Assembly (NCBI GenBank): GCA_035690065.1
Contig: DASSKW010000072.1
Location: forward strand, 1 to 7,286
DNA from: DASSKW01 sp035690065
GTDB taxonomy: Bacteria; Pseudomonadota; Gammaproteobacteria; Natronospirales; REEB76
Reading direction: 5' to 3'
Length of the DNA stretch: 7,286 nt
Shown: positions 1 to 6,144 of the stretch, in pieces
Numbering within the stretch: position 1 is the stretch's first letter
Layout: the number at the start of each line of letters is the position of its first letter
Notes under the pieces: generated by a model
Seen by the model: only the letters and a program-made list of their open reading frames with translations
The model's database searches: none
What the model was told of the DNA's origin: nothing
Made by a program: the position numbers and the translations under genes

Positions 1-675
1 GCGGTGATCCTCGAGACCGTGCAAGCCGAAGGCGGCGTGAATGTCGCACACTTCGACTGGCTGAAGCGCCTGTCAGCGATGCTGCGCCGGCACGGCGTGC
101 TGCTGATCGTGGACGATATCCAGGTCGGTTGCGGCCGTACCGGCCCGTTCTTCAGTTTCGAGCCGGCCGGCATCCAGCCCGACATCATCTGCCTGTCGAA
201 ATCACTGTCCGGTTACGGCGTGCCGCTGGCGGTGGTGCTGATGAAACCGGAACACGATGTGTGGGCGCCGGGCGAGCACAACGGCACCTTCCGTGGCCAC
301 AATCCCGCGTTCGTGACCGCGACGGCGGCGTTGCAGTTCTGGGAAGACGACACCTTGTCGAAAGACGTCACGCGCAAGGCACAGCATGTCACGGAGACCT
401 TGCACACCCTCATCAAGCAGACCGGCGTCGCTGCCGGCGTGCGCGGACGCGGGCTGATCCAGGGCCTCGCGTTCGAGGACCCGGAACTTGCCGGCAACGT
501 CGCCGGGGCCTGCTTCGAACGCAAACTCATCATCGAGACTGCCGGGGTGCAGAGTGACGTGCTCAAGTTGCTGCCGAGCCTGACCATCAGCGACGATGAA
601 CTTGCGCAGGGACTGAACATCATCCGCGGCAGTTTGCGTGCGGTACTCGATAAGAAATCCCGTGCTGCGGCTTGA
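1..675 (+). CDS. ectB: Diaminobutyrate--2-oxoglutarate aminotransferase EctB, C-terminal part (5' truncated by window edge)
   Basis: EctB is a cytosolic PLP-dependent class III aminotransferase. It converts L-aspartate semialdehyde plus glutamate to L-2,4-diaminobutyrate and 2-oxoglutarate, the first dedicated step of ectoine synthesis. The open frame runs in from base 1, so the GTG at position 4 is not the real start. About 224 residues remain of a family length near 420-430. Visible class III features are the IVDDIQVG segment (codons 36-43), whose Asp contacts the PLP pyridine nitrogen, and the CLSKSLSG segment with the Schiff-base lysine at codon 67 (bases 199-201). The GTFRGHNP segment follows and is typical of EctB and related enzymes. 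The ectC gene begins 48 bp downstream on the same strand, which separates EctB from generic 4-aminobutyrate aminotransferases. An ectA acetyltransferase gene would be expected just upstream of the window. Confidence 0.95.
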   Translation, partial: AVILETVQAEGGVNVAHFDWLKRLSAMLRRHGVLLIVDDIQVGCGRTGPFFSFEPAGIQPDIICLSKSLSGYGVPLAVVLMKPEHDVWAPGEHNGTFRGHNPAFVTATAALQFWEDDTLSKDVTRKAQHVTETLHTLIKQTGVAAGVRGRGLIQGLAFEDPELAGNVAGACFERKLIIETAGVQSDVLKLLPSLTISDDELAQGLNIIRGSLRAVLDKKSRAAA

Positions 676-710
676 TCAGCACAGTCCAATTCAGCCATCA
701 ATAACGATTT

Positions 711-716
711 GAGGAG
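711..716 (+). promoter_or_regulatory. Ribosome binding site of ectC (decides its start)
   Basis: GAGGAG lies 7 bases before the ATG at 724. This supports that ATG over the in-frame TTG at 709, which would overlap the Shine-Dalgarno sequence and add five residues that EctC proteins do not have. Confidence 0.75.
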
Positions 717-723
717 TAGAACG

Positions 724-1119
724 ATGATCGTCAAACAACTGAAGGATGTGATCGGGACCACCGATGACGTCGATACCAAGACCTGGTGCAGCCGCCGCCT
801 GATCCTGAAACGTGACGGCATGGGCTATTCGGTACACGACACTTTCATGAAACCCGACACGGCAACCCGGATGTGCTACCGCAACCATCTGGAGACGGTG
901 TACTGCATCGAGGGCGCAGGCGAAGTGGAGACGCTGGCCGACGGCAGGAAATATCCCATCCAGCCCGGCACGCTTTATGCACTCGATAAGCACGACGAAC
1001 ACATCCTGCGCGCCTTCGACAAGGGACTGCGTGTGGTGTGCGTGTTCAATCCGCCGGTCACAGGCCAGGAAGTGCACGACGAGACCGGCGCCTATCCAGC
1101 GGAAGAAGCGGCGGCCTGA
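724..1119 (+). CDS. ectC: L-ectoine synthase EctC
   Basis: EctC is a small cupin-fold, iron-dependent hydro-lyase in the cytosol. It cyclises N-gamma-acetyl-L-2,4-diaminobutyrate to ectoine, the last step of ectoine synthesis. The protein has 131 residues, the normal family length, and begins MIVKQLKDVIGT as EctC proteins typically do. Counting from this start, Glu57 (in NHLETVYCIEG), Tyr85 (in GTLYALDKHDEH) and His93 fall at the positions described as metal ligands in the Paenibacillus lautus enzyme, so the active site looks intact. The C-terminal FNPPVTGQEVHDETGAYP stretch is also characteristic. The gene sits between ectB and ectD, 48 bp after ectB, and is probably co-transcribed with ectB. 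Identification is firm. Confidence 0.97.
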   Translation: MIVKQLKDVIGTTDDVDTKTWCSRRLILKRDGMGYSVHDTFMKPDTATRMCYRNHLETVYCIEGAGEVETLADGRKYPIQPGTLYALDKHDEHILRAFDKGLRVVCVFNPPVTGQEVHDETGAYPAEEAAA

Positions 1120-1167
1120 ACCGATTGGTGAAAAGTTACTGAGATTTCAGGGAATCGGATCTTTCCA

Positions 1168-1239
1168 CGTCATCCCAGCGAGCACTGGAATCCGGTAATC
1201 GGATGATTTGACTGGATACCGGCTTTCGCCGATATGACG
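1168..1239. repeat. Degenerate REP/MITE-like inverted repeat between ectC and ectD
   Basis: The left arm (1168-1196, beginning CGTCATCCCAGCGAGCACTG) and the reverse complement of the right arm (1211-1239, ending GATATGACG) match at about 20 of 29 positions around a 14-base centre. The outer six bases, CGTCAT/ATGACG, pair perfectly. The arms resemble the widespread proteobacterial interspersed repeat with arms like CGTCATTCCCGCGAAAGCGG. This copy has drifted from that consensus. It carries no open reading frame. In RNA it could fold into a long imperfect hairpin affecting read-through or mRNA stability between ectC and ectD. The family assignment is from memory of the consensus. Confidence 0.6.
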
Positions 1240-1287
1240 AAAGAAGGAACAGATCGAACCTTGTTAAATAGATTCTGATTAAGAGAT

Positions 1288-1292
1288 AGAGG
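1288..1292 (+). promoter_or_regulatory. Ribosome binding site of ectD
   Basis: AGAGG lies five bases before the ATG at 1298 and supports this start. No convincing -35/-10 pair was found between the inverted repeat and this site. Confidence 0.55.
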
Positions 1293-1297
1293 TCAAC

Positions 1298-2215
1298 ATG
1301 TCACGTCCAGCCGAGCAACTTGAAACCCGTACCGATCATTATCCTTCCCGTATCGCGGACACGCCCGAACTGATCGAGCGCCGTGAGCCAGTGGTGCATG
1401 GCAAACCCGGCAAAGGACCGCTTGACGCACAGCAACTGAACCGCTATGCGCAGGAGGGTTACCTCAATCTGAACGGGGTGTTCGCACATGAGGAGATGGA
1501 ACAACATCTGGCAGAACTGCATCGTCTGCGTGCCGATGCAAAGGTGAAAGTCAGCGATGCGACCATCCGCGAACCGGGCGGCAAGCAGGTCCGCTCGATC
1601 TTCGCGATCCACGAGTACGATTCCATCCTCGCGAAGCTGTGCCGTGATCGCCGCATCGTGGACGTGGCCCGCCAGATCCTCGGCAGCGACGTCTATATCC
1701 ACCAGAGCAGAGTGAACTACAAGCCCGGTTTCCGCGGCAAGGAGTTCTACTGGCATTCGGATTTCGAGACCTGGCATGTGGAAGACGGGATGCCGGCGAT
1801 GCGCGCGCTGTCGTGCTCGATCAGCCTGACGCCGAATACCGCCAACAACGGTCCGCTGCTGGTGATCCCGGGTTCACACCAGAAATTCCTGGCCTGCGTA
1901 GGCGAGACCCCGGAGAACCATTACAGGCAATCGCTGCGCAAACAGGAATACGGGGTGCCGGACGATGCCAGCCTGACCCGGATGATGGAAGCCGGTGGCA
2001 TCGAAGCCTCCACCGGCGGCGCCGGCATGGTGACGTTCTTCGATTGCAACCTCATGCACGGCTCCAACTCCAACATCACACCGCTGTCGCGCAGTAACGT
2101 GTTCATCGTCTTCAACAGCGTCGAGAACACCTTGCAGGCGCCGTTCTGCGGTCTGACACCGCGGCCACAGTTCATCGCCAACCGCCGGGATTTTGCGGCG
2201 ATCAGACCCGTCTGA
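1298..2215 (+). CDS. ectD: Ectoine 5-hydroxylase EctD
   Basis: EctD is a PhyH-superfamily Fe(II)/2-oxoglutarate-dependent dioxygenase that hydroxylates ectoine to (4S,5S)-5-hydroxyectoine in the cytosol, using O2 and releasing succinate and CO2. The 305 residues match the family length of about 300. The EctD signature FYWHSDFETWHVEDGMP is present and supplies the iron ligands His153 and Asp155. The distal ligand is His254 in NLMHGSNSN. Arg265, in PLSRSN, is placed to bind the 2-oxoglutarate carboxylate. The facial triad is therefore complete. The HSDFETWH signature distinguishes EctD from other phytanoyl-CoA-type hydroxylases. The gene follows ectC after 178 bp and is closed by a strong terminator, so it is the last gene of the ect unit. 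Hydroxyectoine is often linked to severe salt, desiccation or heat stress. Confidence 0.96.
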   Translation: MSRPAEQLETRTDHYPSRIADTPELIERREPVVHGKPGKGPLDAQQLNRYAQEGYLNLNGVFAHEEMEQHLAELHRLRADAKVKVSDATIREPGGKQVRSIFAIHEYDSILAKLCRDRRIVDVARQILGSDVYIHQSRVNYKPGFRGKEFYWHSDFETWHVEDGMPAMRALSCSISLTPNTANNGPLLVIPGSHQKFLACVGETPENHYRQSLRKQEYGVPDDASLTRMMEAGGIEASTGGAGMVTFFDCNLMHGSNSNITPLSRSNVFIVFNSVENTLQAPFCGLTPRPQFIANRRDFAAIRPV

Positions 2216-2239
2216 ATTGGAATTTATAAAAGGATATCT

Positions 2240-2268
2240 GGGCCGCTCCTGGTAGCGGCCCATTTTTT
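2240..2268 (+). terminator. Intrinsic terminator of the ect unit
   Basis: The perfect 8-bp GC-rich stem GGGCCGCT (2240-2247) and AGCGGCCC (2254-2261) has a six-base loop and is followed, after one A, by six T residues (2263-2268). It lies 24 bp after the ectD stop. The T-run overlaps the stop codon of the convergent transporter gene (2267-2269). The - strand side has no comparable T-run after the stem, so it looks one-directional, stopping ectD transcription. Confidence 0.88.
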
Positions 2269-3604
2269 ATTCAGCGGTCACGACCCCCGCCGTGACCGAA
2301 CCACGCAGGCGACGGCGTGCGGTCTCGCGCAAGGCAAGGATGGGGATGAACGCGATCACGCCCGCGGCAATCAGGTAAAAAGCCGGCATGTAATCGTTAC
2401 CGGTCATGACCACGAGCCAGGTGATCGCAAGCGGCGCAGTGCCACCGAACAATGACGTGGAGATGTTGTAAGAGACTGCAAAACCGCCGTAGCGGGTGCG
2501 GGTCGAGAACATCGCCGGCAGCGTTGCGGGCAAGGTGCCAAGCAGCATCACCAGCAACAGGCCGGGGATGGCGAGTCCCAGCGTGACGAGGAACAGACTG
2601 CCCTGTGACATCAGCCAGAACGCCGGCCAGCCCAGCACGATGAAGCCCAGCGCCGACGCGACCAGGATCGGTTTGCGGCCGATGCGATCCGACAACGCGC
2701 CGATCGGCGTGATCACCAGCATCATGGCCAGCATGATCCCGATCAGGATCACGCGTCCCCTCTGTTCGCCGATTCCGAGTGCAGTGTTCAGATAACTTGG
2801 CATGTAGGTGAGAAAGGTATAATCGGCGACATTGAGCAGGATCACGATGCCCACGCATTTCAGCAATTGACGCCATTCCGTAGCGAGTGCTTCCCGCAAC
2901 GGCGAGTCCGCGACTTCGCCGGCCTCCTGCAAACCCTGAAAATCCGGTGTCTCTTCCAGCTTGAGGCGCAGATACAGTCCGATCATGCCGAGCGGCCCCG
3001 CGCACAGAAACGGGATGCGCCAACCCCAGGCATTCATGGCTTCCGGTGTGAGGCCGAAAGTGACCAGCGTGACCAGGATAGCGCCGAGCGAAAAACCCCC
3101 CAGGGTCCCGAACTCCAGCCAGCTGCACAGATAGCCGCGCTGATCGTCCGGCGCGTATTCCGCCATGAAGGTTGCGGCACCGCCATACTCACCGCCGGTA
3201 GAGAAGCCCTGTACCAGCCGCGCGAGCATCAGCAATATCGGTGCCCAGATCCCGATCTGCGCATAACTCGGCAACACCCCTATCATGAAGGTCGAGGCCG
3301 CCATCAGGATGATGGTGATGGCCAGGACGCGCTGCCGGCCGATGCGATCGCCAAGTGGGCCGAAGAAGATGCCGCCGAACGGACGGATCACGAATGCGAC
3401 AGCGAAACCGCCGAACGCGGCTAACAGTTCGGTAGTCGGATTATGCGAAGGGAAGAAGATGCGGCCGATGGTGACCGCGAGATACCCGTAGACGCCGAAA
3501 TCGAACCATTCCATGCAGTTGCCGAGCGCGGCGGCGGCGATGGCGCGGCGCAGCGTCGCTTTCTTGATGACCGATGGAGTCTGTTTTGATTTTACGTTAG
3601 CCAA
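2267..3604 (-). CDS. proP: ProP-like MHS-family osmolyte:H+ symporter
   Basis: This is a major facilitator transporter of the metabolite:H+ symporter family with about 12 membrane segments, predicted to sit in the inner membrane. It closely resembles E. coli ProP, which takes up proline, betaine and ectoine. Shared marks are GNCMEWFDFGVYG near residues 28-40, the loop motif GDRIGRQR, the GGEYGGAATFMAEYAP stretch, LRLKLEETPDF before the central loop, and SDRIGRKP after it. The start is uncertain. An open frame reaches 3772, but its upstream residues look non-coding. The TTG at 3602-3604, preceded by GCGAGG, gives MANVKSKQTP and 445 residues. E. coli ProP has 500; the missing length is its C-terminal coiled-coil tail, since this protein ends soon after LRETARRRLRG. 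The gene is convergent with ectD and divergent from a MarR regulator, which fits osmolyte uptake. The substrate is inferred. Confidence 0.85.
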   Translation of the reverse strand: MANVKSKQTPSVIKKATLRRAIAAAALGNCMEWFDFGVYGYLAVTIGRIFFPSHNPTTELLAAFGGFAVAFVIRPFGGIFFGPLGDRIGRQRVLAITIILMAASTFMIGVLPSYAQIGIWAPILLMLARLVQGFSTGGEYGGAATFMAEYAPDDQRGYLCSWLEFGTLGGFSLGAILVTLVTFGLTPEAMNAWGWRIPFLCAGPLGMIGLYLRLKLEETPDFQGLQEAGEVADSPLREALATEWRQLLKCVGIVILLNVADYTFLTYMPSYLNTALGIGEQRGRVILIGIMLAMMLVITPIGALSDRIGRKPILVASALGFIVLGWPAFWLMSQGSLFLVTLGLAIPGLLLVMLLGTLPATLPAMFSTRTRYGGFAVSYNISTSLFGGTAPLAITWLVVMTGNDYMPAFYLIAAGVIAFIPILALRETARRRLRGSVTAGVVTAE

Positions 3605-3663
3605 AATCCTCGCTTGCCCTTTCCACGAAACACCTGATCGGGCATCGCAGTTGACACTGACAC

Positions 3664-3691
3664 ATCTTATTGAGGGTAACAACTCGGGCAA
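3664..3691 (-). promoter_or_regulatory. Possible sigma70-type promoter of the proP-like gene
   Basis: Read on the - strand, TTGCCC (complement of 3686-3691) and TAAGAT (complement of 3664-3669) are 16 bp apart, each matching 4 of 6 consensus bases. They would give a leader of about 50 bases before the TTG start at 3604. A tandem hexamer, TGACAC twice on the + strand (3652-3663), falls at the predicted transcription start and could be part of an operator. This was spotted by eye and is weak. Confidence 0.3.
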
Positions 3692-3778
3692 CATCTGTCC
3701 AATTCGATTGTCGGAAACATGCCGAAGCTGATGTGACGATACGGATAAGGCTGCCGCTGGCGGGCTCTGCACGACCGC

Positions 3779-3807
3779 TTGCGATACCGGCCCAAGTATT
3801 CAACAAT
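3779..3807 (+). promoter_or_regulatory. Possible promoter of the MarR-family gene
   Basis: TTGCGA (3779-3784) and AACAAT (3802-3807) are separated by 17 bp, each matching 4 of 6 consensus bases. A start near 3814 would leave a leader of about 20 bases before the ATG at 3835, with GGAT (3826-3829) as a weak ribosome binding site. The remainder of the 230-bp divergent region (3605-3834) shows no gene. Confidence 0.28.
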
Positions 3808-3834
3808 CTCCAACCTGTCGAACCCGGATGAACC

Positions 3835-4290
3835 ATGAGTCCCGAAACAGATCGTTTGGCGCAAGAGATATTGCGTGCCCTGAGGCGCATCTCACGCAGC
3901 ATGGATATTTCCAGCCGCCAGCTGATGAGCGCGCGCGGTCTGAGTATCCCGCAACTGTTGTGTCTGCAACATCTCCGCGAATTCGGCCCGCTCACCAGCG
4001 GTGCGCTGGCAAAAGCGATGGCGCTGAGTCCGCCGACTATCACCGGCATCCTCGATCGCCTGGAACTACGCGGACTGATCAACCGGGAGCGGCGACCGGA
4101 AGACAAGCGCCGGGTGTTGGTGGGACTCACACCTGCGGGTCGCAACCTCGCCAATACCGCACCCTCCCTGTTGGAAAAACAACTCGGTCAGGCACTGGGT
4201 AAATTGTCACGCAGCGAACGTACCACGATCCACGATGCCATCGCGCAACTGGAACGCATGACTGGTAACAATAGCGGCTCTGAAAAATAG
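3835..4290 (+). CDS. MarR-family transcriptional regulator, candidate EctR/CosR-type osmolyte regulator
   Basis: This 151-residue protein has the MarR winged-helix fold, which binds DNA as a dimer. An N-terminal dimerisation helix (about residues 5-30, containing LRRISRSMDISSRQL) is followed by GLSIPQLLCLQHL. The recognition helix region is LAKAMALSPPTITGILDRLELRGLI, and the wing is RRPEDKRRVLVGLTPAGR. The C-terminal helices complete the dimer interface. The N-terminal helix followed by a GL..PQLL segment resembles, from memory, the EctR/CosR group. Those regulators repress ectoine synthesis genes in methylotrophs and compatible-solute synthesis and uptake genes in Vibrio. The gene is divergent from a ProP-like transporter and close to ectBCD, which fits that role. 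The exact subfamily and its targets are inference. A lipid kinase gene follows after 33 bp. Confidence 0.85.
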   Translation: MSPETDRLAQEILRALRRISRSMDISSRQLMSARGLSIPQLLCLQHLREFGPLTSGALAKAMALSPPTITGILDRLELRGLINRERRPEDKRRVLVGLTPAGRNLANTAPSLLEKQLGQALGKLSRSERTTIHDAIAQLERMTGNNSGSEK

Positions 4291-4323
4291 CCGCCGGATA
4301 AACACAGCACACGGGGCCGATCA

Positions 4324-5205
4324 ATGTCCATCCCGCTGATCATCAATCCCGCCGCCGGGCGCGGCGCTGGTGGCCGCCTTGAAAACGGTATCCGTGCGCA
4401 ACTTGCCGCGCATGGTATCGAGATCGACGTTATTCGCAGCAAGGGTCCTGGTGACATCGCGACTTGTGTCGCGACCGCGCTTGCCACGAAACCCGAACGC
4501 ATCCTGGTCGCTGGCGGCGACGGCAGTGTGCATGAAGCCGTGAACGGCTGGATGCAGGCTGGCGGAAGTGCGCCGCTCGGTGTGATCCCGATCGGTACCG
4601 GTAACGATTTCGCCAAGATGCTGGCGCTGCATACCGATTGGCGCGAAGCCTGTGCGCTTATCGCCCGTGGCAAGACTCGCCATATCGATGTTGCCCGCTG
4701 CAACGATTTCTATTTCGCCAACAGCATCGGTATCGGATTCGATGCTCAGGTCGCCATGGCCGCCAATCGCATGCAATGGCTGCACCACAAGGTCGTCTAT
4801 GGCGTCGCGCTGCTGAAAGTCCTGCTCTGGGAACACCACACGCCGACGCTGCGCGTACGTGCCGATGGATTCGATGTCGAAAACCCGGTCACGCTGGTGG
4901 CGGTCCATAACGGCCGCGTGGAGGGCGGTTCGTTCGTGCTGGCGCCGCACGCGGAGATCGATGACGGGCTGCTGGATGTGGTGATGGCGATCGGCATGAG
5001 CCGCCTCGGGATACTGGGTCTGGTGCCGCGGGTGCTGGTCGGTTCACACCTCAGCCATCGCGGTGTGACTGCCTTCCGTACGACCCGAGTGGTGATCGAA
5101 TCCGGTATCGGTCTGCCGGTGCACGCGGATGGCGAGATCCGTTACACAGATGCGACTCGTCTGGAGATCGAAGTCCTGCCAGGGCGACTTGCCGTAATCA
5201 CTTGA
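4324..5205 (+). CDS. YegS/DgkB-type diacylglycerol kinase family lipid kinase
   Basis: This 293-residue protein of the DAGK catalytic superfamily probably phosphorylates a lipid such as diacylglycerol with ATP at the inner face of the membrane. The N-terminal catalytic domain shows the nucleotide-binding segments NPAAGRG (8-14), GGDGSVHEAVNG (64-75, containing the GGDG signature) and PIGTGNDFAK (89-98). The C-terminal beta-sandwich domain contains NSIGIGFDAQV, EGGSFVLAPHAEIDDGLLDV and a late HADGE motif, as in YegS-like kinases. Length is normal for bacterial members. There is no signal peptide or membrane helix. The gene starts 33 bp after the MarR-type regulator on the same strand and may be its operon partner. 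Its stop overlaps the convergent EamA gene by 8 bp. The lipid substrate cannot be told from sequence, and a link to osmotic adaptation through membrane lipids is only a guess. Confidence 0.9.
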   Translation: MSIPLIINPAAGRGAGGRLENGIRAQLAAHGIEIDVIRSKGPGDIATCVATALATKPERILVAGGDGSVHEAVNGWMQAGGSAPLGVIPIGTGNDFAKMLALHTDWREACALIARGKTRHIDVARCNDFYFANSIGIGFDAQVAMAANRMQWLHHKVVYGVALLKVLLWEHHTPTLRVRADGFDVENPVTLVAVHNGRVEGGSFVLAPHAEIDDGLLDVVMAIGMSRLGILGLVPRVLVGSHLSHRGVTAFRTTRVVIESGIGLPVHADGEIRYTDATRLEIEVLPGRLAVIT

Positions 5206-6061
5206 GCCGGGCGGGTCTGCGCAAAGAACCGAGATAGATCGCCACCAGCGCCAGCACTGCACCGCTGATCTCGATCAGGCTGAAACGGCGCCCGAAAAAC
5301 GTGCAATCCCAGATGAATGCGAACAAGGGTTGCAACAGCAGGATCAGTCCCACCTGCGAAGCGCGCACCTTGTGGATGCCGTTCGATATCAATACCCAGC
5401 CAAGCACCTGACCGAATATGCCATACGCGATCAACCAGCCGGCATTGCGCCAGTCGGGAATCGCGAATGAATCGTGTTGAGACAGCATCAGCAGGCCGAG
5501 CAATACTGCGGTCATCAGCGAGACCAGCGTGATGGCGGTGAATGCCGAGCCCGCAGACGCATCCGCACGCAAATGCCGCAATACCAGGATATACGCAGCG
5601 TAACAGCAGGCGGTCAGCAAACCGAAGCCGACACCGATGCGATAGGACTCGGGCAAACGCGACCAATCCGAACCCACCAACAGCGCCAGACCAAGGACGG
5701 CAAGTGGGATCGCGGCCATCTGGGCACGTGTCAGGTGTTCGCGGAACAACAGTACGCCGGTCACCGCCAGGATGAAGACCTGGAAATTAGCGAGCAGCGT
5801 CGCGATGCCCGGCCCGACATGCAGGATGCTGCGATGCCACAATGCAAGATCGGCGGCAAAAAATAATCCCGCCAGAAACACCAGACCGAATGCGGCAGAA
5901 TTCAATCTTGGCCGTTCGCGACGCCATAACAACACGCCCAGCAGGATCAAGCCACCAAACAACATCCGGTAGAATGCACTGGTGGTAGGTGGGACGGTGA
6001 CCAGTTTGACGAATACTGCGGAGAAACTGATCATGACAGCGCCCAGAACCAGCTGCCACAT
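5198..6061 (-). CDS. EamA/DMT-family inner-membrane transporter
   Basis: This 287-residue, highly hydrophobic protein has the two-repeat EamA architecture of the drug/metabolite transporter superfamily, with about ten predicted membrane helices. The first repeat starts at MWQLVLGAVMISFSAVFVKL and includes PPTTSAFYRMLFGG and the helix rich in Gly/Ala/Leu ending at LLVGSDW. The second starts near YRIGVGFGLLTACCYAAYIL and ends at ALVAIYLGSLRRP. The basic C-terminal tail is cytoplasmic in the usual DMT topology. GGAGG lies five bases before the ATG on the - strand (complement of 6067-6071), so the start is well supported. Substrates in this superfamily range over amino acids, metabolites and drugs, and nothing here narrows the choice. 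The upstream dioxygenase gene on the same strand ends 74 bp before it, so the two may be co-transcribed. Confidence 0.88.
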   Translation of the reverse strand: MWQLVLGAVMISFSAVFVKLVTVPPTTSAFYRMLFGGLILLGVLLWRRERPRLNSAAFGLVFLAGLFFAADLALWHRSILHVGPGIATLLANFQVFILAVTGVLLFREHLTRAQMAAIPLAVLGLALLVGSDWSRLPESYRIGVGFGLLTACCYAAYILVLRHLRADASAGSAFTAITLVSLMTAVLLGLLMLSQHDSFAIPDWRNAGWLIAYGIFGQVLGWVLISNGIHKVRASQVGLILLLQPLFAFIWDCTFFGRRFSLIEISGAVLALVAIYLGSLRRPARLK

Positions 6062-6090
6062 AAGTACCTCCGGTGCGGCGAATCGTTATC

Positions 6091-6144
6091 GAACCCTGAT
6101 TAACTATCTTTACGAATGGAAATCTTGCCCCGTGTTCAGGGTTC
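6091..6144. repeat. Exact 9-bp inverted repeat joining the dioxygenase stop codon and the EamA leader
   Basis: GAACCCTGA (6091-6099) and TCAGGGTTC (6136-6144) are exact reverse complements, 36 bases apart. On the - strand the first arm is the last two sense codons and the stop of the dioxygenase gene, and the second arm lies about 30 bases before the EamA start. No T-run follows it, so it is not a standard intrinsic terminator. Function is unknown. Confidence 0.5.

Noticed and set aside
213..821. Long open frame of 202 codons on the - strand across ectB and the start of ectC
   Set aside because: It lies opposite two firmly identified genes, has a low-complexity Ser/Arg/Ala-rich composition typical of antisense frames in GC-rich DNA, and shows no recognisable domain.
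1121..1158. CCGATT/AATCGG pairing just after ectC as a terminator
   Set aside because: It has only six base pairs with a loop of 26 bases and no T-run.
1240..1297. Separate promoter for ectD after the inverted repeat
   Set aside because: TTGTTA at 1261 and the A/T-rich stretch after it do not give a -35/-10 pair with proper spacing.
2867..3424. 185-codon open frame on the + strand opposite the proP-like gene
   Set aside because: The translation is rich in Arg, Gln and Asp without hydrophobic core patterns, and the opposite strand carries a clear transporter. It is a shadow frame.
3651..3680. TTGACA at 3651-3656 as a + strand promoter
   Set aside because: The -35 match is perfect, but no acceptable -10 lies 16-18 bases downstream (GGGTAA or GGTAAC at best), and it is far from the MarR gene start.
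3605..3772. N-terminal extension of the ProP-like protein to an ATG at 3772
   Set aside because: The added 56 residues do not resemble MHS transporter N-termini and would cover the likely promoter region. A TTG start at 3604 fits the family better, though this is not proven.
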